Of a stretch of 64,000 bases of DNA, positions 36,150-47,500 are shown piece by piece. The notes beneath the pieces are model-generated. The model made no database searches. It was given only the letters and a program-made list of their open reading frames with translations, and was not told where the DNA came from. Every line of letters starts with the position of its first letter. Within the stretch, counting starts at the first letter, position 1. Location of the stretch: the NCBI RefSeq assembly GCF_003711515.1, contig NW_021167084.1:662621-726620 (forward strand), written 5' to 3'. Source of the DNA: Sodiomyces alkalinus F11. Taxonomy: Eukaryota > Ascomycota > Sordariomycetes > Glomerellales > Plectosphaerellaceae. The translations under genes were made by a program, and so were the position numbers.

Positions 36150-37009
36150 CTAATTAGTCGGCACCGCTTTTATCTATAGCTTTAGGCCGTATATAAATAG
36201 TTCTATAAAGCTTTAGATAAAGCCGCTCGCTCTCCCGCCGCCGCTAACGCTAATCGCCTTATACTCGATAAACTATTATCGATTCGGTCTCTATTAACTA
36301 TCGACCAAATAATACGGGTTTATACCTATTATTCGTTATTCGGTTAGCTTATACTAACCATTTCTAGGTCAATAACCTCTAAGCCGATAAGGCCTATTCC
36401 CTTATAGGTATAGTTACGTGCCTTAGAGACCGTAGCCTTATTACTTTTACTATGCTACGGCGTGCTATTTATAAGCTTCGGGGCGCGGACGTTAAGGAAT
36501 ACCCCGATAAGCGTGCGGCTTAAACCGCCGGCCTTAACTAGCACGGTATAAATTCGTTCCCTCGCTTACGGGGATTAGCCGCCGTCCTCGTAAACGCTAG
36601 TAAGCCTTATCGTCGCCTCCTTATATCCGCCGCTTTCGCCGGCCGCCGTACCGCCGCCCGTAGGCCTTAGATTTATATTTATTCGGATAATAAGGAGGGT
36701 ATTATTAAGTAGTCGCCGCCTACTTCCGCTAACGCCGCCTCTCCCGCTTCGCCCGCCGCCAATACCGCTAGCGATATTAGCGCTATTAGTGTTATCTTTT
36801 TTACCGCCTCGCCTATAGCTATTAATAGCCCCGAGGCTATTACCGAGTCGTCGCCTATAGCCGCCCTATCTAAGGGGGAGGAGGAGGAGATAAAGGAGGA
36901 GGGTATTAAGCCTAACTCCGATAATATCGAGATAAAGGATACCGATCCTTTAAAGGAGGTTATTATTATTAGTAGCGATAACGACTCCTTTAAGGGTTTT
37001 AATAATTAA
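36150..37009 (+). pseudogene. Element C antisense open frame (opposite to pol), RIPed
   Basis: One plus-strand frame ends at the TAA at 37007-37009. It stays free of frameshifts for about 850 bp and is interrupted only by TAG/TAA, as expected for former CAG/CAA. It includes TCLRDRSLITFTMLRRAIYK near 36415-36475, a basic Arg/Lys-rich part near 36550-36670, an Ala/Ser/Pro-rich linker, and a very acidic end with a Glu run near 36880. It faces the minus-strand pol. No family recognised. It is not obviously similar in sequence to the B frame, but has the same position and orientation. Confidence 0.58.
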
Positions 37010-37099
37010 GAGGTATAGTATCGGCGGCTATAAAGCGCTATACTAATAGGGCTAGGATCTAATTTATTTTATAGTCGTCTTTTAGCGTTATCTCCTATA

Positions 37100-40000
37100 T
37101 ATATAGCCTATATTTTTACCTTATATACTATTCCGCTATATAAGGTAGTATCGATTCTCCTAAATTTTTTAATTATATACCGGCTATTCGGCGCTAATAG
37201 TCGTCCTACTTTTTATATATATATTTCTTTTACTTTTAGTATCGTTTTACGATAGCCGGAGCGTTTCCTAAGTAGTCCTCGGGCTTTTAGGTATTATACT
37301 TTACCGGCTAGCCCGCCTATTTTACGAGGTAGAACTTCTATCCTTATTCCTCCTTATAAGCTATAATATCCTTAATTTTCTATTTATCCTACTCCTCCGT
37401 AAACGGTAGTAGGTTAATTGCCGAACCTTCGGCTATAAGCCTATCTCTCTATAATTCTAATAGCGATACCGAAAATATATTATATATCCTTAAGTACTAC
37501 GGTAGTAGGCGAACCCTATACGCTAGCTCGCCGATCCGCTCTAAAACCTTTACCCGGATATACCGCGGCGCGAGTTTTAAGCCGGACTTAAATAAAGAAT
37601 TAATAATAATAAGCCTTACGAATTCTCCCTTTTCGAAACTCCTAGGCTTATACCTCTTATTATAGTGCTTAGCCTAAGTCTTAACCGCCGCCTCCTAATA
37701 GGCGCGGACCCGTTAACGGACGTCCGCTAACTATTTAACGCGTTCTGTAACGCCTTATACTATAGTGTTATCTTTAGGTTTACCGTATTCTACTATCCTC
37801 GGGTAATACCCGTAGAGTGCCTTATATAGGGATACCCTAATAGAACTATATAGGCTATTATTATATATAAACTTAGTCTTTTATAACTAGATCGGCTAAT
37901 ACTTAATAGCCTCCGCTCCTATTATCCTTAGAAACTTAAGTAGCGTTTAGTATATCTATTTAGTCTACTTATCCGTCTAAGGGTAGAACGTAGTAGATAG
38001 TCGGCGAGTAGTTACCCTTTCGCGGTAGAACTCCTCCTAAAACCGACTCGTGATAAGCTTATCCCTATCACTTATAATTCCCTCTAGGCTCCCGAAACGA
38101 TATTTAACCTTATTATAGAGGATAGTAGCTAATTAGGGTGCTATAAGTGTTTTATAGGTTAGCACGAAAAGTACGTACTTTATTAGGAGGTTAACGATTA
38201 CTAGCACGGCATTATAGGTTTAACCGTCCCTACCCTTCGCGGGTAGGAAACCCGTGATAAAGTCTATAGCGATCTCTTAAAACGGGTATTACGGTAGTAG
38301 TAGCGATTATAGTTATCCGTGCTATTTATACCTTAATACCTAAGCGCCTTAATAAGCCGAGTATGCGGCGATATATTCGCGAATATTATACGCTAGGTTA
38401 ACCTAATAAAATTTCCTTAGTACTAGCTCTAGTATTTTATTTATACTTATATACCCTATGTAGGGGTTATCGTGGTATTAGTATAGAATCTCCTTCCGAA
38501 TTATCGCCTCCTCGGGGATTACTAATCTTCCCCTATAACTTAGTATACCGTTTTTATTAAAAGAGTACCCCGCTCTTTTTCCAGTCTTTTATCGAATATT
38601 CGCCGCTAAAGATATATAGTTAGTATTAGTAGTCTATAGCCCTCTAACTAACTATTTAAACTCTTTACTAGATATAAGACGATTTACCGTTTCGCCCCTA
38701 ATAAGCTCCCGTACTATAAAGCGTAGGATATACTAATCCGGGATTATAGTAACCCTAGCCTTAGTCTCCTCCTCCGGCGTATAGTTAGTAGAGCCCTACC
38801 GGGCTATTATATTATTACCGCGGGTTTTCTTAGCCTATATAATTACTATAACGATAACACGTAAGGTGTCGTTTTTTAGGCTTAGAGGTGACTATTACCC
38901 TTATCGCCTTACTTTAGAGCTTAGCTACGCGACGTCTTCGCTTAGTAGAGCGACCCGTTATCTTTTAGGTCTAAGGTCCTTCTCCTAAAATAACCTCCAG
39001 GCGGCCTATATATATACGAAAAGAACCGCCTTCTCTAAGGTAGTATAGATTTATACGATCTATCGGCGAATACTTATCTATATATTATTAATTAGACTTA
39101 GCTTATTAAACAGGGTAGGGAGGACGTTATTATAGGATATTTCCCCCCTTGTATAGTCTAGCCTCCTAAATAGATTATCCGCCGGGTTTATTTTTCCCGG
39201 GCGATACTATACTTTAAAATCGAAAGATACGAGCCGATACACCTATTTAGCGAGCCTTCTATAAAGGTCTCGCGCTAACGCCCGTAGCACGCCTTTTAAG
39301 GCTTCATAGTCTATTAAGACCGTGAACGCCTGCCTTATACCTTTAAGGCAGTGTCTTTAGTGCTCTGAGCTTTCTATAATAGCTAATAACTCCTATTATC
39401 CTATAGCCTACTATTATTCCGTGTCGGTGAGTTTTCGCGAATAGTAGGCGATTAGTCGTTACTATAAGTTATGCTTTTAACTTAAAATTCCGGATATTAC
39501 TTTATCCGACGCGTTTATCTTAACTCTAGAATCCAGCACGGGGTTCTAATAGCGTAGAATAGGCGCCGAGCTAAAGGCGACCTTTAGTCTTTTAAAAGCT
39601 TCTTAAGCCTCCGGCGGAAAATAAAACGGCCTTTTTTTCACGCCGGCCTTACTACCCTTTAGTAGCGCGGATAGGGGTATTATAACCTTTAAGTACCCCT
39701 TAATAAATCTTTTATAGAAATTCGCGAATCCTAGGAAGACTTATACGTCCCTAAAAGATTCTAGCGCTAGCTAGACGGCTACTGTTTATACCCTCTCTGG
39801 GTTTATTATAATACCCTTACGGCTTACTATAAACCCTAAAAAGTCTACTTAGTCCCTATAAAATTCGTACTTTAATAGTTTAGTATATAATTAATAATAC
39901 CGTAACTATCCGAGGACCTATTATAGGTGCTTTATATATTCCTCCTTAATACGGGAGTAGATTTGGATATTATTAAGGTATACAATATAGTAGATATTAA

Positions 40001-40900
40001 GTAAACCGGCGAGTACTCGGTAAATATACGCCTAAAACGTCGCGGGCGCATTCGTTAACCCAAACGGTATAACCGTATACTTAAAGTATCTATACCGTAT
40101 TCTAAATATAGTTTTCTAGCGGTCCTCTTTCTTAATCCGGATCCTATAATAGGCGTCTCGGATATCGACCTTCGAAAAGTATTAGGCGCCTAAAAGGCGA
40201 TTTAGTAGTTCCTTAATTAGTAAGAGTAGATACCGGTTCTTAATCGTGATAGCGTTTAACCTATAATAGTTAATATATAGGCGGAGGCAATTATCTTTTT
40301 TCGGTATAAATAGGACTAATGACCCCATTAGGCTAATCGATTTCTAAATACGATTACTTACTATACCTTCGGCGATATACTCTTTTAGCTCCTTAAGCTA
40401 CGTGGGCGATAGCGGGTATAAGGGCCTAAATAAAGACTCCTTCCCCTTTTACAGGTTAATAGAATATTCTACGTCCTTTAATAAAGGTGGTTCCTTCGCT
40501 GCTTCTTCTAAAAATATATCTTCGAACTATCGTAGACTAAAAGGTAAACGCACGCCTTTAGGCCGTGGTTTATTATCGTCTACTAACGGAATCGTTATAT
40601 CCGGGATACTACCTATAATAACGGTAGCTATAGTGATATATATAATATACGCCTTCGCCCTTTACTCTACTACCTCCCGGGCCTAGGCCTCGGGTTCCGC
40701 GATAAAGAGTAATCTAAAGCCGAATATTTAGCTAGCCGTGTTAATTAGGATACTCTCCTAACCTATACTATTATTCGATAATAGTAAGTGACCTAACCCC
40801 TTCGGCCGGTCCGTGTAAATAAATACTCTTTTTAAGAGTCGGGGCCTCCCCTTAGAGTCTACTAAATAGAAAGCTAAGCCGTATACTCCGCGATTACTTA
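37100..40900 (-). pseudogene. Element C pol: RT, RNase H, integrase, RIPed
   Basis: Minus strand. RT at about 40400-39700 with IPKKDNCLRLYINYYRLN near 40305-40255, PFGLTNAPA near 40070, and the active site changed to Y-L-N-N near 39970. VFLGFANFYKRFIKGY near 39745-39700 and the RNase H start PLSALLKGS follow. Integrase runs to about 37600 and the C-terminal region to about 37100. Only TAG/TAA-type stops were noticed in the parts read. Confidence 0.7.
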
Positions 40901-42300
40901 CTACTCGGCTATTAAAGCTTTTTAGAACCGGGGCCTGGATTCCGTTTAACGGCTATAACTTTAACCGTTTTACTAGCGTCGGGCTAATAATATCGACTTA
41001 TATACCCGTATTAAGATTACCGCTAAGCTTAACCTCGCGCCCTTCTTAGATAATATACGCTACTTCTCGCGTGATTTTACTAATTAGGACCTATTTCGGG
41101 GCTTTTACGGATATAGTGCTTACCCTCTATACTACGCCGATTTATTTCCCGGGCTATTAGGGATCTCGGTAATCCGTATATCGTTATTAAGGGCTAAATT
41201 CCCTTAGGCCTAAATATTACTTATATTAGCGCATTTCTTCGCCGAGCCTTTACCGCCGTCTTTACGGTCTTTAATATAGTAATCCTTAGACTGGTATCCC
41301 TTTTTACTATAGTTATAGTACTCCCTATTAAAGGGTTTATCTAACCTAGAGGTTTTCTAGGCGCTAGGTGTGGTTATCGACGATAAAGATTTTATCGCTT
41401 ATTACTACCCCTTCAAGGTGTTTTCCGACTATTTAGCAGACGGATACTATCCCCTCTATAACGGGTTATCCTTCCAATAGTAAGAGTAGGACCTCTTCCG
41501 GCTATCGGACCTATTATTCGGGGAGTATATCTCCTAAAGTAACTACGCCTCCTACGCTACTATACAAGCCTCTTTAAGCTTAACTCGTTATTCGCGAAGC
41601 TTATCGCGAAACCGTGCGGGTAATCGTTAAAAATAGTTATACGTATACTCTTTACTACTCTATATCTTTTACCCTAATAGGCGATAGTAGTTATTCTATT
41701 GTTCGAATAACTTTATCGGCGTTATCTCGCCGATAAAATATAACTTATATAGCTCCTCCCGGTAATAGAAGTGCTATAAGCTATAGGATAGGTGTTCTCG
41801 CCGAATAAACGCCTTAAAATCGTCCTATATAGGCGATAAAAGCTTCCGTTCGTGGCTCCGCTATAATATCTAATAGGAGTGTTCTAACTTAGTTAAAGCC
41901 TATTTAATTAGCTAGAGCACGGGGGCCTCTACTCGAAAGCGGTTCCTAGCCTTAACCACGGATACCTAGTCCTTAATCTTAGTAACGGTCGTGTTCTCTC
42001 TTAGAGTCTTATAGTTATAGACCGGTAGCTTCTTATATTCGCACTTTATCGCCGGATATTCGATAAGCCTTTATAGGATAGCTTTATTCTGCCTTTATAT
42101 CTACTAGTTAAACTCTTATTACTATTATACCTAACGCGCTAGTAGAGTGAATAGGTTCTTAGTAATTATCGGGGATAATTCCCCTATATAGTCGGAGGAC
42201 GTGTAGCTCGCTAACCGTTTAGCGCTCCTCGCCCGCTCGATATCGAGCCTCCGTGGACGACTATCCACGGATAACGTCCGCGTTCGTACTGAACTAAGGG
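40900..42300 (-). pseudogene. Element C gag/protease region, RIPed
   Basis: Minus-strand coding-like sequence upstream of RT, ending just inside the 5' LTR. Placed as gag and protease by position; a zinc knuckle could not be read with confidence. Confidence 0.4.
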
Positions 42301-42480
42301 ACGACGATAAGGCCGTATCGTTATTATTATCCTATTAGTCCTAATGCCCTACGGTGCCTTAAATAGGCTTTTCCTATTATACGCCTATATCCGCCCGCTC
42401 GGCGTTAGTAGTGCTTTATAAAGTCCGCTTTAATAGTATCTTCGGCCTAGAAACCTTATAGGTATAGAAGTTAAAGAATT

Positions 42481-42703
42481 TATTAAGGAATAGGCTATAA
42501 TACTAGAGAAAAGATATACCGTAACGGATAGTATTATTTGGACTTAATAGTCCTATAATATAAGGACTTTAACTTAAGGAGGAAAAGGGGAATTTTCCCT
42601 CTTTACGCTAATATAATAATTTAGTCTCGCCGAGTACTCGGCGATCCGAGCGTATCCCCGATTATATATAGTGCTAATCAATAGTGCCACTTAGTTCCTT
42701 AAA
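42481..42703 (-). repeat. Element C LTR (5' in element sense)
   Basis: 223 bp starting TATTAAGGAATAGG and ending TTCCTTAAA. The primer-binding region would lie just left of 42481. Confidence 0.82.
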
Positions 42704-42800
42704 TTCCCCCCCCCCTTTCCGCTGTAGCACCGAGCCACTCGATAATCCCTCCCTTTTCTTTTACCATAGTACCGAGCTACTCGATAATTCCCCCCTTTTT
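42704..42800. repeat. Minisatellite: two tandem copies of a pyrimidine-rich CCGAGCCACTCGATAAT unit
   Basis: Units of roughly 40-45 bp combine a C/T run, a GTAGCACCGAGCCACTCG-like core and GATAAT. Further copies are at 27569-27630 and 34944-34986; these were contiguous before B2 and C inserted. Confidence 0.65.
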
Positions 42801-42954
42801 TTCTCTTCCCCCTTTTTCCGCGGAGTATAAAGGGAGCTAGCCTCCTTTTACCGTAATCTTCCCTTCACCCGTATTTCGCGGAGAACGCTTGTTATTTTTT
42901 TTTTTCTTCTTTATTTCCTTTCCCCCTTTTTTACGAGCAAGCCGCCCCGCTTAC

Positions 42955-43850
42955 TATTATTTAATTAGCCGTCGATATACTAAAAAGCAGAGGCTAAAGA
43001 CGCGGTAACCGTAAAAGGAAGACCGCGGAATTAGCGTATCTGCACCTATACCCGAAAACGGCTTAATCGCGAGTTTATCTAAGGCTTACCCACCGAGAAG
43101 GTAAGGAACCCGTCTATATTATACCTATAGTCTAGGAGTTCCTCGCTATAGTCATACTAGTAAAGAACCTAGCCTTACGCTATCCACTAAACGTATCGTA
43201 CTATCTGATACCGCCGAATAATTAGCTAAGCGAGTTATTAGTATTATAAGTATAAAGAAGGCCTTACGTGATATCGTTAAGAATATAGCTAGCCGCCTAT
43301 ATATCGTAGACGTGGAATTATTAGAAGAGTCTATTACTAAGGACGACTAGACTATTATTATAGTTTACTAGCGTATATATATAATCGCCTTATTAATTCC
43401 TATAGCTAAGTTTATACTTATTATACTTAGGGACGGCGTAATTAAGGATAACGCGTAGAACGCCGCGGACTTATTACTCCTACTTACTATATAGCGTATA
43501 GCATATATAGTGGCTATTACTCCTCTTACCGCCGATAGCTAGCTTATAGATATATATCGGGATATATTAGTAAATATACTAACTAGCGATACGGAGAAAG
43601 CGGTTAATATTATTAAATACTATATCGCGATATAAGCTATATAGGCCGACTACTCGGCTATTAGCCTAAAGGAAATATATATCGGCGACCGCGCTAAACT
43701 CGAGGCTTATACCATAAAGCTTATTATAGATAAAGCAACTCTAGCTATAAACACGCCCTTAGAGTAATAGGGTATCCTAATAGCTAACCCGTAGCCCGCT
43801 AATAATAACGATAATATTACTATACTAGACTAACTATAGGATTAGGTGGT
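42955..43850 (+). pseudogene. Unrecognised RIPed open frame inside the F-flanked segment
   Basis: Plus-strand frame of about 300 codons interrupted only by TAG/TAA-type stops, with long helical, Ile/Lys/Asp-rich text such as IVDVELLEESITKDD near 43305-43350. It has no motif of gag, pol, transposase or a known host family. It is preceded by a poly-T/pyrimidine stretch (42880-42940). It could be the single gene of a short element bounded by the F repeats, or a captured host gene. Confidence 0.4.
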
Positions 43851-44361
43851 ATAGATACTAGGACTAGCAAGCCTTTACTAGGGAATACGGTAAAATATAA
43901 TAGAGAAACGGTATAATTCTTTCCTTCTATCTATTCGCTCGTACACCTTAGGTTTTACTAAGGAATACCGTAGGAAGGAAGGCCGCGGAGTTAGTATATA
44001 TTTTATTTTATTTTCCTTCTCTTACTATATCTTCGCCTGGATAGCCTATAGATAATAACGGCGGCGGTCGTTATTAGGGCACCGCCGCGTAATAATATTT
44101 TCTTTCTATTCTCCTTAACTACACCGCGGTTTATTAGTATAACCGTAACACGCCTTAAGTAAGGCTATTATAGTTACCGGGGAAAGCCCGCGGGTCGTAG
44201 GGCTTTATTATCCGGGGTATTTAATACGCCCTAGATTCTACCAGGAATACTAGGGCGTACTACGGGGTACCCTAACGGTTCTATAGTATAAGCTATAGCA
44301 CCTATAGGGTACACTATAGGTACCTTTAAGGTATACTATAGCTTCCCTAGGGTATAATTAG
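43851..44361. other. Non-coding RIPed stretch with palindromic repeats before the right F repeat
   Basis: No frame. It contains clustered short inverted repeats, for instance AAGCTATAG at 44290-44298 facing CTATAGCTT at 44336-44344, and CTATAGGG/GGTAC steps between them. Confidence 0.45.
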
Positions 44362-44579
44362 TGAATATCGGGGAATCCCCCGGGTTCCTATACGTAAGAG
44401 CCGAGGATTCTACGGGGTTTACCTATAGAATACTTAAGTCCCGGGGGCGCGCCCATAATTAGACTAGGATATCTTTATTACACCCTATTTTCTATACCTA
44501 AAGGTTACCCCTCGAGAAAAGCCTAGCTTATAGGTCCTATAGTACTAGCTAGCCAGGGATTTACCGGTTAGGTATATTA
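44362..44579. repeat. F repeat, right copy (LTR-like, about 218 bp)
   Basis: Direct copy of 26867-27086, starting TGAATATCGGGG and ending TATATTA. It abuts the broken 3' end of A-right pol at 44580. Confidence 0.7.
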
Positions 44580-47500
44580 TAGGCTATATATACCGATAAT
44601 CTTAGTTACCCTATACGGGCCGATAAACTTATCGCTAAGCTTTTTCGAGGGCCTTTTCTGTCGGATATTCTTCGTGGATAATAAGACGTACTCGTTTACT
44701 TTAAAGGAGCGCTAGGTACGGCCGTTATTATAATATCGTTTATAGGAAACCTATGCCCTTTTAATAAGGTCCGAAATAAATCGGCGCTAGGCTATAAGGT
44801 ACTCTGCACGGCGCTCGGCTTTAATAGCATAAACCTCGCCTACCCTTAGGAGCTATACTTTATTAGGTCCCCTCGGGTTATAGCCTATTAACGCGTTAGC
44901 GGGAGTATAGTATATCGTAGAGTACCACGCTATATTATAGGTGAATTCTGCTAATGGTAACTAATCGACCTAGTTATCCTATTCCTATAAGTAGAATACT
45001 CGAAGGTAGTACTCGAGATTCTAATTCTATCGCTCCGTCTATCTATCCGTCTATGGGTACTATACTATAGATAGGCGTTATATAGTACCGAGGCACCGAT
45101 ATAAGATTATCTAAAAATAACTCGTAAATAATAAACCTCGGTCTAATATAATACCGTTAGGTAAGCTAAAGGTACGGAAAACGTAGTGCTACAGAGACTT
45201 AGTAAGTCCTTCTACTATTAGGCCACTACTTAAGGGGATATAAATTAAGTACTTCGTTAGGCGGTATACCACTATAAGGATAGTATCCCGTTTCCTGGCT
45301 ATAGTCGCGCTATAAACCGGCGGTAGGCCCGTGATAAAGTTAATAGATATCTCTATAAAGGGGCGCTAAGGTACTAGGAGACTCGCTAGCTCGCTATATA
45401 GCTTATAGTGCCACGGTTTAGTATATTAATATACGCTATAGGTGGGTATAAATTAATATATATCCCTAGGTAAATAATCCTAAAAGTGAAAGTCCGAAAT
45501 CCTCTTAATAGTTCTGATAACCCTATAATGCCTTACGCTAGGTCCATTATAGAAACACTATAGAACCTTTTAACGGAGACTAGAGTAGTCTAGTATAAAA
45601 ACGCGATTCTTAAAATACAGGATACTACTACTCCTAGACTAGTATCCGTATATAGTATCGTCACCGTAGGCCTTACGCTATCTAGTGTAAAAAGGGTTAT
45701 CTGCTTACGCCTTTATCACCTCTTCTAGCAGAGTAGGGGAATTAAGAGCGGGAAAGTTAGAATTAGGGGTAGTACGGGAACCACGCTAGTTCCCGATAAG
45801 GCCTAAAATAAAACGCCTCGAAAAAGGCTTTAAAGAACGATTATCCGCTTATACCTTTACCACCTTTTCCGGTAAAGGGGAGTTAAGAGCGGGAATAGCG
45901 CGGGTACTATACTAGGTCCTATATAGGCCTAAGGTAAAACGCTTCGAAATAGACTCTACGGAGGAAGAAAGGTTATCCGCTTATGTCTTAACCACTAAGA
46001 TAGGAGGAGCGGGCTCTAAAAAAAGGTTATCTGCTTATATCTCGACTACTTTCGGTAAGATAGGACGAGCGGGAAAATTATAACCGGGGCTATTACGGGA
46101 ACCACCCTGGTTCCCGATATAGCCTATAAAACGCCTAGAAAAAGACTTTACCGCCTTAGCCTGGTTAGTAACCAGGGCGCGCTTATAGGGCATATATTAG
46201 GGCTTCCTTAATAATCTATCCGCGGGGTTTAATATCCCCGGATAGTGCCGAAGCTTAAAATTAAACGGGGCGAGCTCCTTAAGCCACCGCGCGTGCTACC
46301 CCTTAAGCTTCGGCTTATCTAGTAGGTGGCGATAGTTTAGATAATCTATTGGGACTACTATAGGGCTCTGACTATAGGCTATATAATGCCGCTATATCCG
46401 AAAAGACTTAATAATAGCTATAAGTTTAGAATCGGGTATACTATAATTAAGCTTAGCGCCGCGGAGCTTATAAGATATAAACGTAATAGGTCTCTAGAGC
46501 CTATCCTTAAGCTAACTAATAACGGCCCTAATTATAAAAGCAGAAGCGCCGGGCTTAATACGTATTAGTAAAGCGGGGTTAAAATACCGTAAGACCGGTG
46601 CCTTTTAGAATAATAGCTTCATTTCCTCGAACACAGTCTAGGCCTACGGGGAAAGTACAAGGATCCTAATATACCCCCCCTTTAAATAATCTATAAAAGG
46701 GGCAGCGACCTTAGAATAGTTCTTAATAAAGCGCCTATAAAACCCCGTAAAACCTAGGAAGACCTATATCTTCTTAACACTATTAGGGAGCTCCTAGTCA
46801 CGGATAGCCTTAACGCGAGCCGGATCTATACGTACCCTATCTAGGTTATAGATAAAACCGAGGAATTTAACGTCTTTAGTCTCGAACTTATACTTATCGG
46901 GGTTAGTATACAGGGACTACTGCCTAAGCTTAGTTAGGACCTCGCGGATATATACGCGGTGGGTAACTAAGTCCTTATTATAGATAAGGATATTATCGAG
47001 GTATACGACGTAAATAGTGTTAATAAGGCCTATTAGCGCCTGGTTAATATATTATTAGAAGCTCGCGGGGGCGTTAGTTAATCCGAATAGTATAATAAGG
47101 TATTCGTAGTGGCTATATTTCGTGCGGAACGCCGTTTTCTATTTATCGCCTGCCCGTATATAAAGCCGGTAGTATACGTCCTTAAGATCTAGCTTAGTAT
47201 AGTACTACGCTAAAGATAAACGATCTAAGATTTTATGGATAAGGGGTAATAGGGTACAATCCTTAATAGTCACCTTATTTAGCCCCCTATAATTAATATA
47301 GAGGTGTAGCTTACCACCCTTCTTAGGAATAAACAGGATAGGGGCGCTGGCTAGACTAGTAGATAGTCTAATCCACCCTTTCGTAATAGTATCCTATAAA
47401 TACTAGCATAGTACCTCTAATTTCTATACGGCGAGAGGGTAAATAGAACTATAGGGAGGCTTGCTCCCTTCCTCGATCTTAATAGCGTGGTCTTACTACT

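Larger units (their letters stand above)
34987..42703 (-). mobile_element. Ty3/gypsy retrotransposon C, full length
   Basis: 7,717 bp with 223-bp LTRs at 34987-35209 and 42481-42703. The LTR ends are inverted (TATTAAGGAA ... TTCCTTA). Flanking 5-mers are TTTTC on the left and TTCCC on the right, explicable as one target duplication plus C-to-T changes. Gag and pol are on the minus strand; a further frame is on the plus strand at 36150-37009. The RT motif reads Y-L-N-N (near 39970), both catalytic Asp lost. C is inserted into the minisatellite inside the F-flanked segment and is one of the youngest layers. Confidence 0.83.
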
